A stretch of DNA of 64,000 nucleotides from an uncultured Clostridia bacterium (lineage in GTDB: Bacteria; Bacillota; Clostridia; UBA1381). Position numbers and translations under genes: made by a program. The stretch is from assembly GCA_934454145.1 (NCBI GenBank), contig CAKSFT010000006.1:152000-215999 (forward strand), written 5' to 3'. The stretch's first letter is position 1; each line of letters begins with the position of its first letter. The notes under the pieces were generated by a model that did not search any database, was not told the DNA's origin, and saw only the letters and a program-made list of their open reading frames with translations. This document shows positions 1 to 8,217 of this stretch, in pieces.

Positions 1-516
1 AAGAAAAATTCTTCAGCAGTCATCGCGGCACTGAAAAAAAGCGGCGCACAGGTCACTCTCCTTTCGGGAGATGCCGAAAAGGCAGTGCAAAAAACAGCCG
101 CTGCCGCCGGCATAACCTCATACCACGGTGCACTTCTGCCCGAGGACAAAACCCGTTATGCAGAAGAACTAAAAGAAAACAGTCCCCTTGCATATGTAGG
201 TGACGGGATAAACGACGCGCCGGTTTTGAGCCTTGCCGACATAGGGATTTCGATGGGCGGCGCCGGCTCCGACATTGCCATTGCAAATTCGGACATAATC
301 CTTCTGGATGACGACCTGAAAAGCCTTGAAACATCAATTGACATTTCACGCAAAACCATGCGCATCGTATATCAAAATATTATACTTTCGCTCGGCATCA
401 AGGCAGTTGTCATGCTCCTCGGGTTCCTCAACATGTCCTCCATGGCGCTGGCGATATTTGCCGATGTGGGCGCCATGGTTATCACGGTTCTGAATTCCAT
501 CAGGGCAATGAAATAA
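1..516 (+). CDS. Heavy-metal translocating P-type ATPase (C-terminal part)
   Basis: The reading frame is open from the first base, so this is the 3' end of a gene that begins outside the window. The 171 visible residues hold the end of the P domain and the last two membrane helices of a P1B-type ATPase. The hinge motif GDGINDAP is at about residues 66-73 of the fragment, preceded by a TLLSGD stretch. Two hydrophobic helices follow (about residues 122-140 and 146-163). Such pumps export Zn, Cd, Pb or Cu across the cytoplasmic membrane, but the metal-binding CPC/CPX motif lies outside the window, so the metal cannot be named. A strong terminator follows the stop codon. Confidence 0.93.
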   Translation, partial: KKNSSAVIAALKKSGAQVTLLSGDAEKAVQKTAAAAGITSYHGALLPEDKTRYAEELKENSPLAYVGDGINDAPVLSLADIGISMGGAGSDIAIANSDIILLDDDLKSLETSIDISRKTMRIVYQNIILSLGIKAVVMLLGFLNMSSMALAIFADVGAMVITVLNSIRAMK

Positions 517-543
517 CCTACACTGTTTTCTGCAAATTCCCAA

Positions 544-589
544 AGGAGTTTCGGCAAAGTGAAATCACTTTGCCGAAACTCCTTTTTTT
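544..589 (+). terminator. Rho-independent terminator of the P-type ATPase gene
   Basis: A perfect 19-bp stem (544-562 with 565-583), a 2-base centre and a run of seven T. It starts 28 bases after the ATPase stop codon. The 3' end of the neighbouring minus-strand beta-helix remnant runs into the hairpin. Confidence 0.93.
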
Positions 590-1147
590 GTCAACGGTTC
601 GCAATCTTTCTCCCATGCTCCGCCGTTTACTGAAAACACGTGATTATCATATGCTTCTATCCCTCCGTCTGCCAAAACGGTTCCTCCGCCGTCTGTATAA
701 AAAATTCTTCCTTCATTTTCGGCAGATTCAATTTTTGCGTCCTCGGAAACCACGGCGGCCGCACGGGCAATAGTCTTAAAATGTCTTTGTGCTGTGCCTT
801 CGTAGGCATCGTTTCCCGATGCCTACACATAGGCGCACCTCTCTTTTTTCTCCGAAAAACCGTATCACGGAGGTAGAATCACTTTTCCCGATTTGCACAC
901 TTATGCCAATGTTTCTGCCGGCAAATGCAGAGAAAGCATAGTTTCCGTCCGACACATCTGTCTGGTCGACATAGCCCATCTTTGATACGTCAAGATTGTA
1001 AAGCTCCGGATATACCTCTTTCCATATGTCATTTTTATAGTCCACCGTCTTCCAGTCGGTTCTTCCTTCGTTTGTCAGACACCAGCTTGTGCCGTTGATT
1101 GCCGTTTTGCAGTTTGCAAATATATTGTTATAACGCTGAAGGAACTG
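565..1147 (-). pseudogene. Broken right-handed beta-helix enzyme, C-terminal remnant
   Basis: Two minus-strand reading frames (roughly 776-1147 and 565-775) together resemble the C-terminal end of secreted right-handed parallel beta-helix (pectate-lyase-like) proteins. Visible are an 'NNIFANC' rung, a segment ending 'WKEVYPEL', and a final beta-rich tail. The frame breaks near 754-776, and the 5' side stops abruptly at about 1147, where a plus-strand AraC remnant begins. No start codon or N-terminal domain is present. A 10-bp inverted repeat (802-811/817-826) lies in the middle. The same protein class is intact at 19124-21103 and 32397-36737. The family assignment is by resemblance; the broken state is seen directly. 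Confidence 0.6.
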
Positions 1148-1483
1148 TCCGAAACATTTCACTTTTTGCGCACACACATAACAAACATGTTCAGGAAATC
1201 CGTGGGCTGTTCGTTTGTCGAATATCTGCGCCAGATGCGGATATACAAGTCAAGCTCCATGCTCTACCGCACAAATATGCAGGTGTCGGAAATCGCCAAT
1301 GCCGTGGGCTACAAAAAAACGGAATATTATTCAAAGCTCTTCAAAAAATATACGGGACTCTCACCGCTTCAATACCGCCGCACCCTGAGAAGCATGAATC
1401 ACCGGCATCCGGGGCTGGACTCCTTTGAAGTGCAAAAATCAGAACAAATATACAGGGGGACAAACAGCAAAAAAGAGCCGTAA
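1148..1483 (+). pseudogene. AraC-family regulator remnant (C-terminal HTH only)
   Basis: About 105 residues match the C-terminal DNA-binding domain of AraC/XylS regulators: the first helix-turn-helix end ('THITNMFRK', 'FVEYL'), the linker ('QVSEIANAVGY') and the second helix-turn-helix ending in 'LFKKYTGLSPLQYRR'. No sensor domain or proper start is present; the 5' side joins directly to the beta-helix remnant on the other strand. It is a truncated gene, most likely the survivor of a rearrangement that joined two broken genes tail-to-tail. A residual DNA-binding peptide started at the TTG at 1166 cannot be excluded. Confidence 0.7.
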
Positions 1484-1570
1484 CAAAAGCGCAAGAAAAG
1501 AAGAAAAAGTAAATATTGCAGTTCGGTTGGTTAATTCCAAAGCTGTTTTCCTATCCCTCCCCAAAAATCA

Positions 1571-1615
1571 AGGGATGTTTAAAAAGTCAGTTAACTTTTT
1601 AAACAGCCCGTTTTT
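1571..1615. terminator. Bidirectional terminator between convergent genes
   Basis: An 11-bp stem (1577-1587/1594-1604), extended by GGG/CCC after one mismatch and followed by GTTTTTATTT on the plus side. On the minus strand the stem is followed by TTTTTGG. It sits between the AraC remnant (plus) and the fucosidase (minus). Confidence 0.75.
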
Positions 1616-1630
1616 ATTTACATCTCAATT

Positions 1631-2851
1631 TTAAATCATGTACAATTTTATCGACTTTATTTTATAATCACCCGAGGTCTTTGTGATTTTCAGTTTGAAT
1701 TTATCACCGAAAACAGGCGGAAATTCGCAGATTCTCTTGTGTCCGATTGTCTTTCCTTCGTGCACAACCATATCCCTGTAATAATTATAGCAAATCTCAA
1801 ATTCTTCCACTGCCTCCCCGTCTGCCAAATCCTCTTCGATAACCATGTGATTTATGTGCTGTTCTTTCGGGAGAGTCAAAATAAATTCGTCCCCTTCTCT
1901 GTCCAAACAACACTCAACAGGCTTTGCAAAACGTTCTCTGACAGCCTTTCCGAACTCAACAAAATTCCTGCTGTCCTTTTCGGGCAGAAGTCCCGTCCCG
2001 TCCGGGCCTATGTTTAAAAGCAGATTGCCGCCGCGGCCCACAGAATAATAATAAAGCCCCATCAGGTCATCGGCATCTCTCAGATATTTTTCATCATCTT
2101 CTTTGTAAAACCAGCTTTTTCTTCTGATTCTGCAATCACATTCATACGGCAGAAAACGCTCTTTGTCAAGCCACTGCGCCTCTTGTTCCAAAATAGATGT
2201 ACTTGCGGTTTTGACGACATTGTGCATACCAAACGACGCTATGCCTTCTTCGTTCCCGACCCATCTCGTGTCCGGATCCCACATCGAAAATATAAGTATC
2301 TCTGGCTGAAGTGTGCGTATAGCCTTCACAATCCTGTCCTTATCATATTCGTGATTCTCAGAGCCGCACCCGTCAAACCACAAATAGTCAATCTTTCCGT
2401 AATTGGTCAGAAGTTCCGTAATCTGATTTATAAAATAATCATCATACTCTTTCCCCTGCATTTTTCTCGAGCCGAACTGTGCCGGGCTGTAATAAAGCCC
2501 CACTTTCATTCCATACTCGCGGCATGCGTCGGTAAACTCCTTCACCACGTCGCCTCTTCCGTCCTTCCACGGGGTGTTTTTCACAGAATATTCTGTGTAT
2601 TCCGAAGGCCAGTTTGCAAATCCGTCATGGTGCTTACAGGTCAGAATGGCATATTTTGCCCCTGCCTCTTTTATGGTGCTTATCCATTGGCGGCAGTCCA
2701 GCTTGTGCGGATTAAACACCTTCAAATCCATTTCCTCTCCGTCCCAGTCCTCGTGGTCCTGATAAAATGTGCGTATCCCAAAATGAAAAAACACACCCAT
2801 TTCCCAGTCCAAAAATTCAAGCTGTTGTTTTGTTGGTTTTATTTTCTGCAT
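1631..2851 (-). CDS. Alpha-L-fucosidase, GH29
   Basis: Hydrolyses terminal alpha-L-fucose from glycans with retention of configuration. The 406-residue protein has the GH29 TIM barrel: 'GVFFHFG' near residue 19, 'KHHDGF' at 73-78, and 'YLWFDG' with the likely nucleophile Asp160. A beta-sandwich tail follows. There is no signal peptide, so it probably acts in the cytoplasm on imported oligosaccharides. The open frame runs 35 codons further upstream, but the ATG at 2851 has a GAGGAAG ribosome binding site and family-like sequence starts there. A possible promoter lies at 2981-3009. It is the only intact enzyme among several pseudogenes in this stretch. Confidence 0.92.
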   Translation of the reverse strand: MQKIKPTKQQLEFLDWEMGVFFHFGIRTFYQDHEDWDGEEMDLKVFNPHKLDCRQWISTIKEAGAKYAILTCKHHDGFANWPSEYTEYSVKNTPWKDGRGDVVKEFTDACREYGMKVGLYYSPAQFGSRKMQGKEYDDYFINQITELLTNYGKIDYLWFDGCGSENHEYDKDRIVKAIRTLQPEILIFSMWDPDTRWVGNEEGIASFGMHNVVKTASTSILEQEAQWLDKERFLPYECDCRIRRKSWFYKEDDEKYLRDADDLMGLYYYSVGRGGNLLLNIGPDGTGLLPEKDSRNFVEFGKAVRERFAKPVECCLDREGDEFILTLPKEQHINHMVIEEDLADGEAVEEFEICYNYYRDMVVHEGKTIGHKRICEFPPVFGDKFKLKITKTSGDYKIKSIKLYMI

Positions 2852-2980
2852 CGTTTTCTTCCTCTCAAAAATATTCCTATATATTTTATCACAGATACCC
2901 CCGAAAAAACAGCACCCAAAATACGGCATATATACCCCATTTGACAGCTTTTTCACGGATATTCTGTTTTTATCCCATAC

Positions 2981-3009
2981 ATACTATCACAAATCACCAT
3001 ATATTGCAA
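2981..3009 (-). promoter_or_regulatory. Candidate sigma-A promoter for the fucosidase
   Basis: On the minus strand TTGCAA, 17 bases, then TAGTAT (four of six matches in each box), about 130 bases upstream of the chosen start. Nothing else gene-like was seen in 2852-3060. Confidence 0.35.
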
Positions 3010-3059
3010 TATATTTTTTACAAAAGATGTTTTTTCTGTGCCACAGTCTTTGCCTCACT

Positions 3060-3707
3060 GCGCCGCAGCAGAAAGCGTCTTAATATGTATCATGTCAATG
3101 TGACGTCCGCATACCGTGCAATACATCTCAAGCTGTGCCAAAGCGGCAAGCACAGCTTGCTCATACCCTGCATAAGCGCCGGGCCGGACAACACTTATGC
3201 GTCCGATAAGGAAAAAAAGTATTGTTCCAAATCCTCATAATGCCCCATACCGGGGTGCATATTTATCGTCTTGATAAGCAATTCCGAAACCTTTGCCCTG
3301 TCAGAACTTTTGGAATAATATTCAAGCGCTTTTGCATAATTTTCATGCGGTTCAAAATACAGCCCTCCGCGGCTGTACAACGCTCTCTGCTGTTCGACAG
3401 TATATTCGCTTTCTTGTTTCCACATCAAAAAGTCACGGAATATCGGTCGGAAATGAAACTAGTCCAGCCCGTTTATCTGCAACATGCAAGTGTTTTGCCT
3501 GATTTGTGACAAAAGCTCCCCGGCATGCAAATCTCCGCTCACCATTTTTGCCAGTTCGGTGTCAAATTTTTCAAACGGCGCCAGTTCCAGCAAAAATCTC
3601 CCGTTCTTCATAAAATTCTCAAGTTTTTCCGCAATCCCGGGGTTGACGGCAACAATCTGACACAAAGCAAAACACTTTCTTCCGATAGTATACTGATATT
3701 TTATCAC
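3060..3707 (-). pseudogene. MalT-like LuxR-family regulator remnant
   Basis: Fragments of a large ATP-dependent LuxR/MalT-type transcription regulator. One piece (3459-3707) covers the end of the ATPase region. It is followed, in a shifted frame at 3428-3460, by the conserved 'FHFRPIFRDFL' segment, and then by a TPR-like piece (3195-3428: 'YAKALEYYSKSSD', 'AKVSELL'). The frame shift, an in-frame stop and the missing ends (no Walker A motif, no C-terminal HTH) show it is dead. Degenerate coding sequence seems to continue to about 3060, including a 10-bp inverted repeat at 3129-3138/3150-3159. MalT-type proteins often control sugar loci, but the ligand cannot be guessed. Confidence 0.6.
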
Positions 3708-3746
3708 AATATTTTGCCTTTGTCATCATTCCAAGGTATTATTTTT

Positions 3747-4721
3747 TCAATTGTGGAAAAAAAATTTCTGTTCTGTGCAAATCGGATAACAAATCAAGTC
3801 CCCCGAATCCAAATCCTCTTTGTGCATATCAACGGCGCAAATCTGCCTGTTGTCATAGGTCGTATAATAATAAATCCCCCTGTCCGCATTCATACAGCTT
3901 GAATAAATCGTAATCTCATACTTTTCATCTCCTACCATGCAGCAGCCGCGCGGCTGTGCAACAGAATCAAGAATATGAAAGACCTGACTTATGCTTGCCT
4001 CCTCCCCTTTTGGCGAAACGGAGTTTTTCTGTACAAAAGCGGCACGCACAAATCTCGACCGTGATGACAAATCCCCCGGCAAGCCGATGGCTCCCATGCC
4101 GCGGCTATAGACTTTTAACGGGATTTTTTGTGAAAATTCATTTGTCGGCTCTTTCGGCGAAAGTTTCATATAGTCATTAAGGGAAAACAACTGAGCCGGG
4201 AAGGACGGATTGTTGGTGAGAACCCCGGCGCTGTTTTCATATATATTTGTCCCTTGTTCTGTTATTTCCAGGACAATACATTCATTTTTATCGGCAATCA
4301 GCCAGTGCAGCTGTGCCGAAGGTATTTCTTTCCGAAACGGCAGGTCAATCATATTCATCTTTGCAATCAATCTTTTTGCCGCGGCGACATCGGCACATTT
4401 CCCCAAAAGCCACGGCACAAACTCAAACTGCGCCACATTCACCTTTTTGTCGTTTTCGTGCCCAAGCACTGCATTCCCCACAAAATTCAAACCCGCAACG
4501 CACAGCCCATGTTCATTCACCGCGTCATAATAAAGCGGATACCCATCGCTCACATGCGCCATTCCGATGATTGCAAAATGTGTGTCCAAATCTTCTGTTT
4601 TCCGCATGCGAAAGCGGTATTTCCGCGGTGAAACAACCACATTTTCGCCATAAGAAAACTCATAGTCCAGGTTTCTCCCAAAATAAAAATCCTCCGCAAG
4701 ATATGTTACAGCAGTGCACAT
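3747..4721 (-). CDS. bsh: Conjugated bile salt hydrolase (choloylglycine hydrolase family)
   Basis: Splits the amide bond of glycine- or taurine-conjugated bile acids; an N-terminal nucleophile hydrolase of the penicillin V acylase/choloylglycine group. The 324 residues match the family length. After removal of Met1 the nucleophile would be Cys2. The other catalytic positions are recognisable: Arg16 and Asp19 (FGRNLD), Asn79 (GLNF), Asn170 (LTNNP) and Arg223 (SRSRF). Overall layout, including 'GIYYYTTYDN' near the end, fits the Clostridium perfringens enzyme rather than penicillin acylases. There is no signal peptide, so it is intracellular. The ribosome binding site is GGAGG with 7-base spacing. 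Its neighbours on both sides are pseudogenes, and it seems to be transcribed alone. It points to a vertebrate gut habitat. Confidence 0.93.
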   Translation of the reverse strand: MCTAVTYLAEDFYFGRNLDYEFSYGENVVVSPRKYRFRMRKTEDLDTHFAIIGMAHVSDGYPLYYDAVNEHGLCVAGLNFVGNAVLGHENDKKVNVAQFEFVPWLLGKCADVAAAKRLIAKMNMIDLPFRKEIPSAQLHWLIADKNECIVLEITEQGTNIYENSAGVLTNNPSFPAQLFSLNDYMKLSPKEPTNEFSQKIPLKVYSRGMGAIGLPGDLSSRSRFVRAAFVQKNSVSPKGEEASISQVFHILDSVAQPRGCCMVGDEKYEITIYSSCMNADRGIYYYTTYDNRQICAVDMHKEDLDSGDLICYPICTEQKFFFHN

Positions 4722-4762
4722 AACAATTCCTCCATTGTATTATAATTTATATTTCCGAATAC

Positions 4763-5230
4763 TTACATATTATTTTCCGTAACTATTGTTTTAATTCCGG
4801 TTTCTTTATTATACTCTATGCTGTATTTTTTCCCACAGATATATAAATGAGAAAGCTTGAAATAATCCCAATCATCGGGAACTATCAATGGAACATCAAG
4901 CTTGCCGTCTTTTATGTTTACTCCTCAGATGCCCAAAATAACCAAATCGCAAAATGTTGAATGGTTATAGCCCTTGCCTCTGCCCATGGGCTCGTCTTTT
5001 TGTTCAATCAAAATATTTCGTGACGTCCATTCCTGCCTCAATGGGTGCAAAACTTCATCTATCCACATGACTCTTTTGCCTTTTTCATTTATCATATAGT
5101 GGCTTTTTGCATATTTCTTCATGTGATATGCAAATGCTCCGCGATATTTGTCTTTACCATAATTCAACACAACATTTATCAGCGATTTGAGCGTCTGCGA
5201 CGTTGCAAAAGGCCAGCCATATAGCTTGCC
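4763..5230 (-). pseudogene. Glycosidase C-terminal remnant (six-hairpin type) with in-frame stop
   Basis: A minus-strand reading frame that begins at the join with a phage-like fragment near 5230 ('LYGWPFATSQT'). It runs through 'NYGKDKYRGAF', 'WIDEVLHP' and 'YNHSTFCDLV', hits a TGA at 4925-4927, and continues in the same frame to 'KYSIEYN' and a stop at 4763. The pattern resembles the end of trehalase-like or MGH1-type six-hairpin glycosidases, a family call made by resemblance. The internal stop and missing N-terminal part make it a pseudogene. Confidence 0.55.
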
Positions 5231-5655
5231 CTATGATTTCTATTGAAAAGCTCTCCTTGATTTTATTCAGTTCCGCCAGTTTGTTTTTCGCATAGGTATT
5301 CGCATCTCCGTCTTTTTCGTCAATCTTGAATATATCCTGCAAAACACCGTATTTATATATGCTGTCGGCATCCTTTGCCACAGCCTTGACGGTATACATC
5401 TTATCAGTTTCGGTTATTACTTTCACGCTGTTTTTCATATCCTCGATTGAAAGAGTATGCGACATATTGCCTTTAAGCGTAGGGGAATAAATCAGATGCG
5501 TATTTGGTGTAATTCTAAACTCCGGATACGTATATATCGCATCGTATTTATAGATCCGTATCCCGTTCGGAGTCATATCAAAATTATAACCACCGCTGCA
5601 TTTATCAAGTATGTCGGAAAGAATATCGGATATGGTTTTGTCTATGTAAAGAAAT
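5228..5655 (-). pseudogene. Phage XkdQ/YqbQ-like tail protein fragment
   Basis: About 140 residues ('ISDILSDIL', 'RIYKYDA', 'MKNSVKVI', 'AKNKLAEL') resemble the middle to C-terminal part of XkdQ/YqbQ baseplate-hub proteins of phages and phage-like elements. Both ends are lost. The downstream end fuses out of frame into a glycosidase remnant. Upstream, stop codons interrupt the frame near 5655. No other phage gene is seen, so this is a stray prophage scrap. Confidence 0.55.
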
Positions 5656-5728
5656 CAATGTATACGGAAACCGCAACAAAAAATATTGTTCACATGAATG
5701 CTACATCATGATTCAAAACCATATCCGA
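5626..5728. repeat. 15-bp inverted repeat pair at the end of the phage scrap
   Basis: TCGGATATGGTTTTG at 5626-5640 is repeated exactly in inverted orientation at 5714-5728, with 73 bases between. One copy lies inside the XkdQ-like reading frame. The remaining sequence up to 5839 holds no recognisable gene. Confidence 0.6.
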
Positions 5729-5839
5729 ATCAAGAGGTATAAAATCCCGGGATGATGATATTGAGCGTTCAAAATTAAATTGTAATATTGCATTTACGTC
5801 AAGATGCGTTTCCGAGTTAGTGTAATATTAAAATGGGAA

Positions 5840-7222
5840 TTAAATAGTCTCACATTCATATTTTTCATCCACATTAGTCCTTATAGCACCGCTAAAATTA
5901 TTACAGTGTAAATTTTCACAAACGATTTCCCCTTTTTTTGACCACGATTTTATTAAAGTATTTCCAAAAAACCCATCAATATTGACATTTTCCAAAAGAA
6001 TTTCGGCAAAATTATCAGCCTTTATAAACTCTTCCTCAATCACAGACTCATTATCGTTCTGTGCAGTTGCTCTGTCAACAGCAAATTCAATATCCGAATC
6101 TGTTATTTTAAATTTCACCGGTACGTCATTACTTCCACACATCGTAATCGGAAGATGGATATTTTTTGCCGTAATATTTTTAATCGTGATGTCTGTTGTC
6201 GGCTTATTGTTCTGGAAAACGTCATGGTCAAAATTATAATTAATAAAATATTTGACATTGTCAATATTGCAATCTTTAATCACAATATTTCCTGGTTCAT
6301 CCTCGATTTCGTGTGACAAACACGCAAAGTAAGTGAATGCAGAGAGCGTATTAAATCTGTGATTCAACCGTCTCTCACTTCTCTTGCCCTCGCGTTTTTC
6401 ACCATCGCTAAGACTCAAGCGGTGCAAAAATTTTCCGGGGCCGAAAATACAGCAACGCTCAATCAATACATTTGTTCCGCCGAATCTGAATCCGTTGCAC
6501 GCGGTATTCACTATACAGTCTCTCACAACAACATTCAGATTTGCAAAGCCTGCAACTGCATCATCACCGGTATAAAATTCACATTTACAAATCCTTATAT
6601 TTTTACAATTACGAAAATGACAGCCATCGTGTCCTGCCTCAACAATTACATTATCCATCTTTATATTATCGCAGTCAAAAAGAGCGTGTGCCCAGTTTGC
6701 ACTGTTTTGTATTTTATATCCCGAAAGCTTAATATTCTTGCATCGGTGAAAGTTAATTGCGTGAGGACCTCTGTAGTTTTCTTCTCCTTTTTCATCGAAA
6801 CAGTCTTTTCCGTCTATATATGAACCTTTTTCACCGGTTATTGCTATATTTTCGGCATCTATAGCTCTTATCAGTGCATTATTCCATTTACCGGCACATT
6901 TTGTCATAAAGTTATATGATGATCTTTCTTCGCATGGACGCCATACATCATTTGTTTTATCTTCTTCCTTAACAGGCTCTAATTTGTCATTAAGAAACCC
7001 TAAGTAATCATCGGGATTTCTACTGCCTATCAAGTGTGCATTTTTTTCCAAATGCAATCTGACACCGCTCCTTATACGCAGTCCGCCGGTCACATAGTCA
7101 CCCATCGGCACAACAACCGTTCCGCCGCCGTTTTCAAAACAATCATCAATCGCCTTTTGTATTGCTGAAGTGGAAATACTGCCGTCTGTTTTTGCACCAT
7201 ATCTGTTAATTTTATAAATCAT
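5840..7222 (-). CDS. GH28-like right-handed beta-helix glycosidase
   Basis: The 460-residue protein has the pectate-lyase/polygalacturonase beta-helix fold. An N-terminal 'YGAKTDG' motif is followed by repeated rungs of alternating hydrophobic and Asn residues. A polygalacturonase-like acidic cluster is seen as 'GHDGCHF' followed by 'TGDDAVAGF', where classic GH28 enzymes have NTDG and GDD. It therefore probably hydrolyses an uronic-acid- or rhamnose-containing glycan, but the substrate is unknown. No signal peptide is present, so it is probably cytoplasmic. A GAGGT ribosome binding site precedes the ATG. A second, more divergent family member lies at 12713-14092. Confidence 0.82.
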   Translation of the reverse strand: MIYKINRYGAKTDGSISTSAIQKAIDDCFENGGGTVVVPMGDYVTGGLRIRSGVRLHLEKNAHLIGSRNPDDYLGFLNDKLEPVKEEDKTNDVWRPCEERSSYNFMTKCAGKWNNALIRAIDAENIAITGEKGSYIDGKDCFDEKGEENYRGPHAINFHRCKNIKLSGYKIQNSANWAHALFDCDNIKMDNVIVEAGHDGCHFRNCKNIRICKCEFYTGDDAVAGFANLNVVVRDCIVNTACNGFRFGGTNVLIERCCIFGPGKFLHRLSLSDGEKREGKRSERRLNHRFNTLSAFTYFACLSHEIEDEPGNIVIKDCNIDNVKYFINYNFDHDVFQNNKPTTDITIKNITAKNIHLPITMCGSNDVPVKFKITDSDIEFAVDRATAQNDNESVIEEEFIKADNFAEILLENVNIDGFFGNTLIKSWSKKGEIVCENLHCNNFSGAIRTNVDEKYECETI

Positions 7223-7329
7223 ATAATTTACCTCGTATAATAAATGTAGTAGTTTTTAGAGTTCCTCTCCAAGAACTATGGTGTAATTATTTAGATGCTG
7301 TAGTCCCCTAAAAGCATGTTTTGCTCCCT

Positions 7330-7426
7330 ATATCAACCAAATAACCGTTAATATCATATATCTAAAAAACATTTCCGCCGGACTGTCGCCAAGGCATCAA
7401 ACTCTTGAACCTTCCTTAAATTTCAT
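7330..7426 (-). pseudogene. 5' remnant of an SGNH-hydrolase gene
   Basis: The minus-strand frame from the ATG at 7426 reads like the first 30 residues of the SGNH hydrolase at 36754-37731: 'KEGSRV', then a TGA (7397-7399) where the intact copy has Cys, then 'CLGDS' and similar residues to about 7330. It is a broken paralogue, lying just downstream of the MBL-fold gene and upstream of the GH28-like gene. The rest of 7223-7329 holds nothing recognisable. Confidence 0.7.
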
Positions 7427-7437
7427 ACAATTCACTC

Positions 7438-8217
7438 CTACAACACGTTTTTCAGATTTTCTATGCACCATTCGTTATACGGTTGCCACTCGCCGGAGTT
7501 TATAAATGCTTCCTTTTCGCCCTTTTCGAGCCGTGCAGCCTTGCCGAGCGTATCGTTATGCTGCACATGATTTCCGAGGAATATATCAACGTGTTCTTCA
7601 TTAAGTCTTTTCATTGATTTTACAAAATCGTCACGCAGACTATACGGCAGATTGTATTTATCAAGGTAATCGCTTGCAAGTGTATTTATTCCCATTCCTC
7701 CGTGTAGTCCGGCACGGTATTTTCTTTCGCCGTCATATACATCAAAGAAAAATGACATTGCTCCGGCAGAATGTCCCGGTGTTGCAACAGCTTTGATTTC
7801 AGTATTGCCGAGCTTTATTATATCGCCGTCATTTATCAGCACATCCGGTTCAAAGGTTTCATTAAAGCTCATTCCAAGCTCTTTTGCGTAGCTCAAATCA
7901 AGCTCGCCGTTTGCACTTTGCCTGTCCGCCTCACCGAGAAATATTTTCGCACCTGTAAGCTCATTTAATGCTCTTGCACCACCCATATGGTCTATATGTC
8001 CATGAGTAAGTACAATATATTTAAGATTTTTCGGAGAAAGTCCCAGCTCATACATATTATTTATTACAAGATATAGCGAACTTTGATACCCTGTATCAAA
8101 CATAATCAGTCCGTCACCTGTATCAACGACATGTACCGAGGCAGGCTCTGTACCGACAAAATACAAATTTCCCCACATTTTAAACGGCTTTACGTATCCG
8201 TCCCAAGGCATCATCAT
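7438..8217 (-). CDS. MBL-fold metallo-hydrolase
   Basis: A 259-residue metallo-beta-lactamase-fold hydrolase. The metal site motif is 'THGHIDH' (His72, His74, Asp76, His77), with later ligands likely in 'ATPGHSAG' and 'GNHVQHN'. Family members cleave esters, lactones, thioesters or phosphoesters. In this operon of sugar-acid-type enzymes a lactone- or ester-opening role is plausible but unproven. No signal peptide. The start codon overlaps the stop of the aldo/keto reductase gene (8214-9221), so the two are translationally coupled. Confidence 0.88.
   Translation of the reverse strand: MMMPWDGYVKPFKMWGNLYFVGTEPASVHVVDTGDGLIMFDTGYQSSLYLVINNMYELGLSPKNLKYIVLTHGHIDHMGGARALNELTGAKIFLGEADRQSANGELDLSYAKELGMSFNETFEPDVLINDGDIIKLGNTEIKAVATPGHSAGAMSFFFDVYDGERKYRAGLHGGMGINTLASDYLDKYNLPYSLRDDFVKSMKRLNEEHVDIFLGNHVQHNDTLGKAARLEKGEKEAFINSGEWQPYNEWCIENLKNVL

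Noticed and set aside
2183..2944. 253-codon plus-strand open frame across the fucosidase gene
   Set aside because: It is antisense to a gene with all GH29 motifs, has unnatural composition (rich in Cys, His, Phe) and no ribosome binding site.
4722..4760. TATAAT at 4739-4744 as promoter of the bile salt hydrolase gene
   Set aside because: It lies so close to the GGAGG box that a transcript would start inside the ribosome binding site, and no -35 box is seen.
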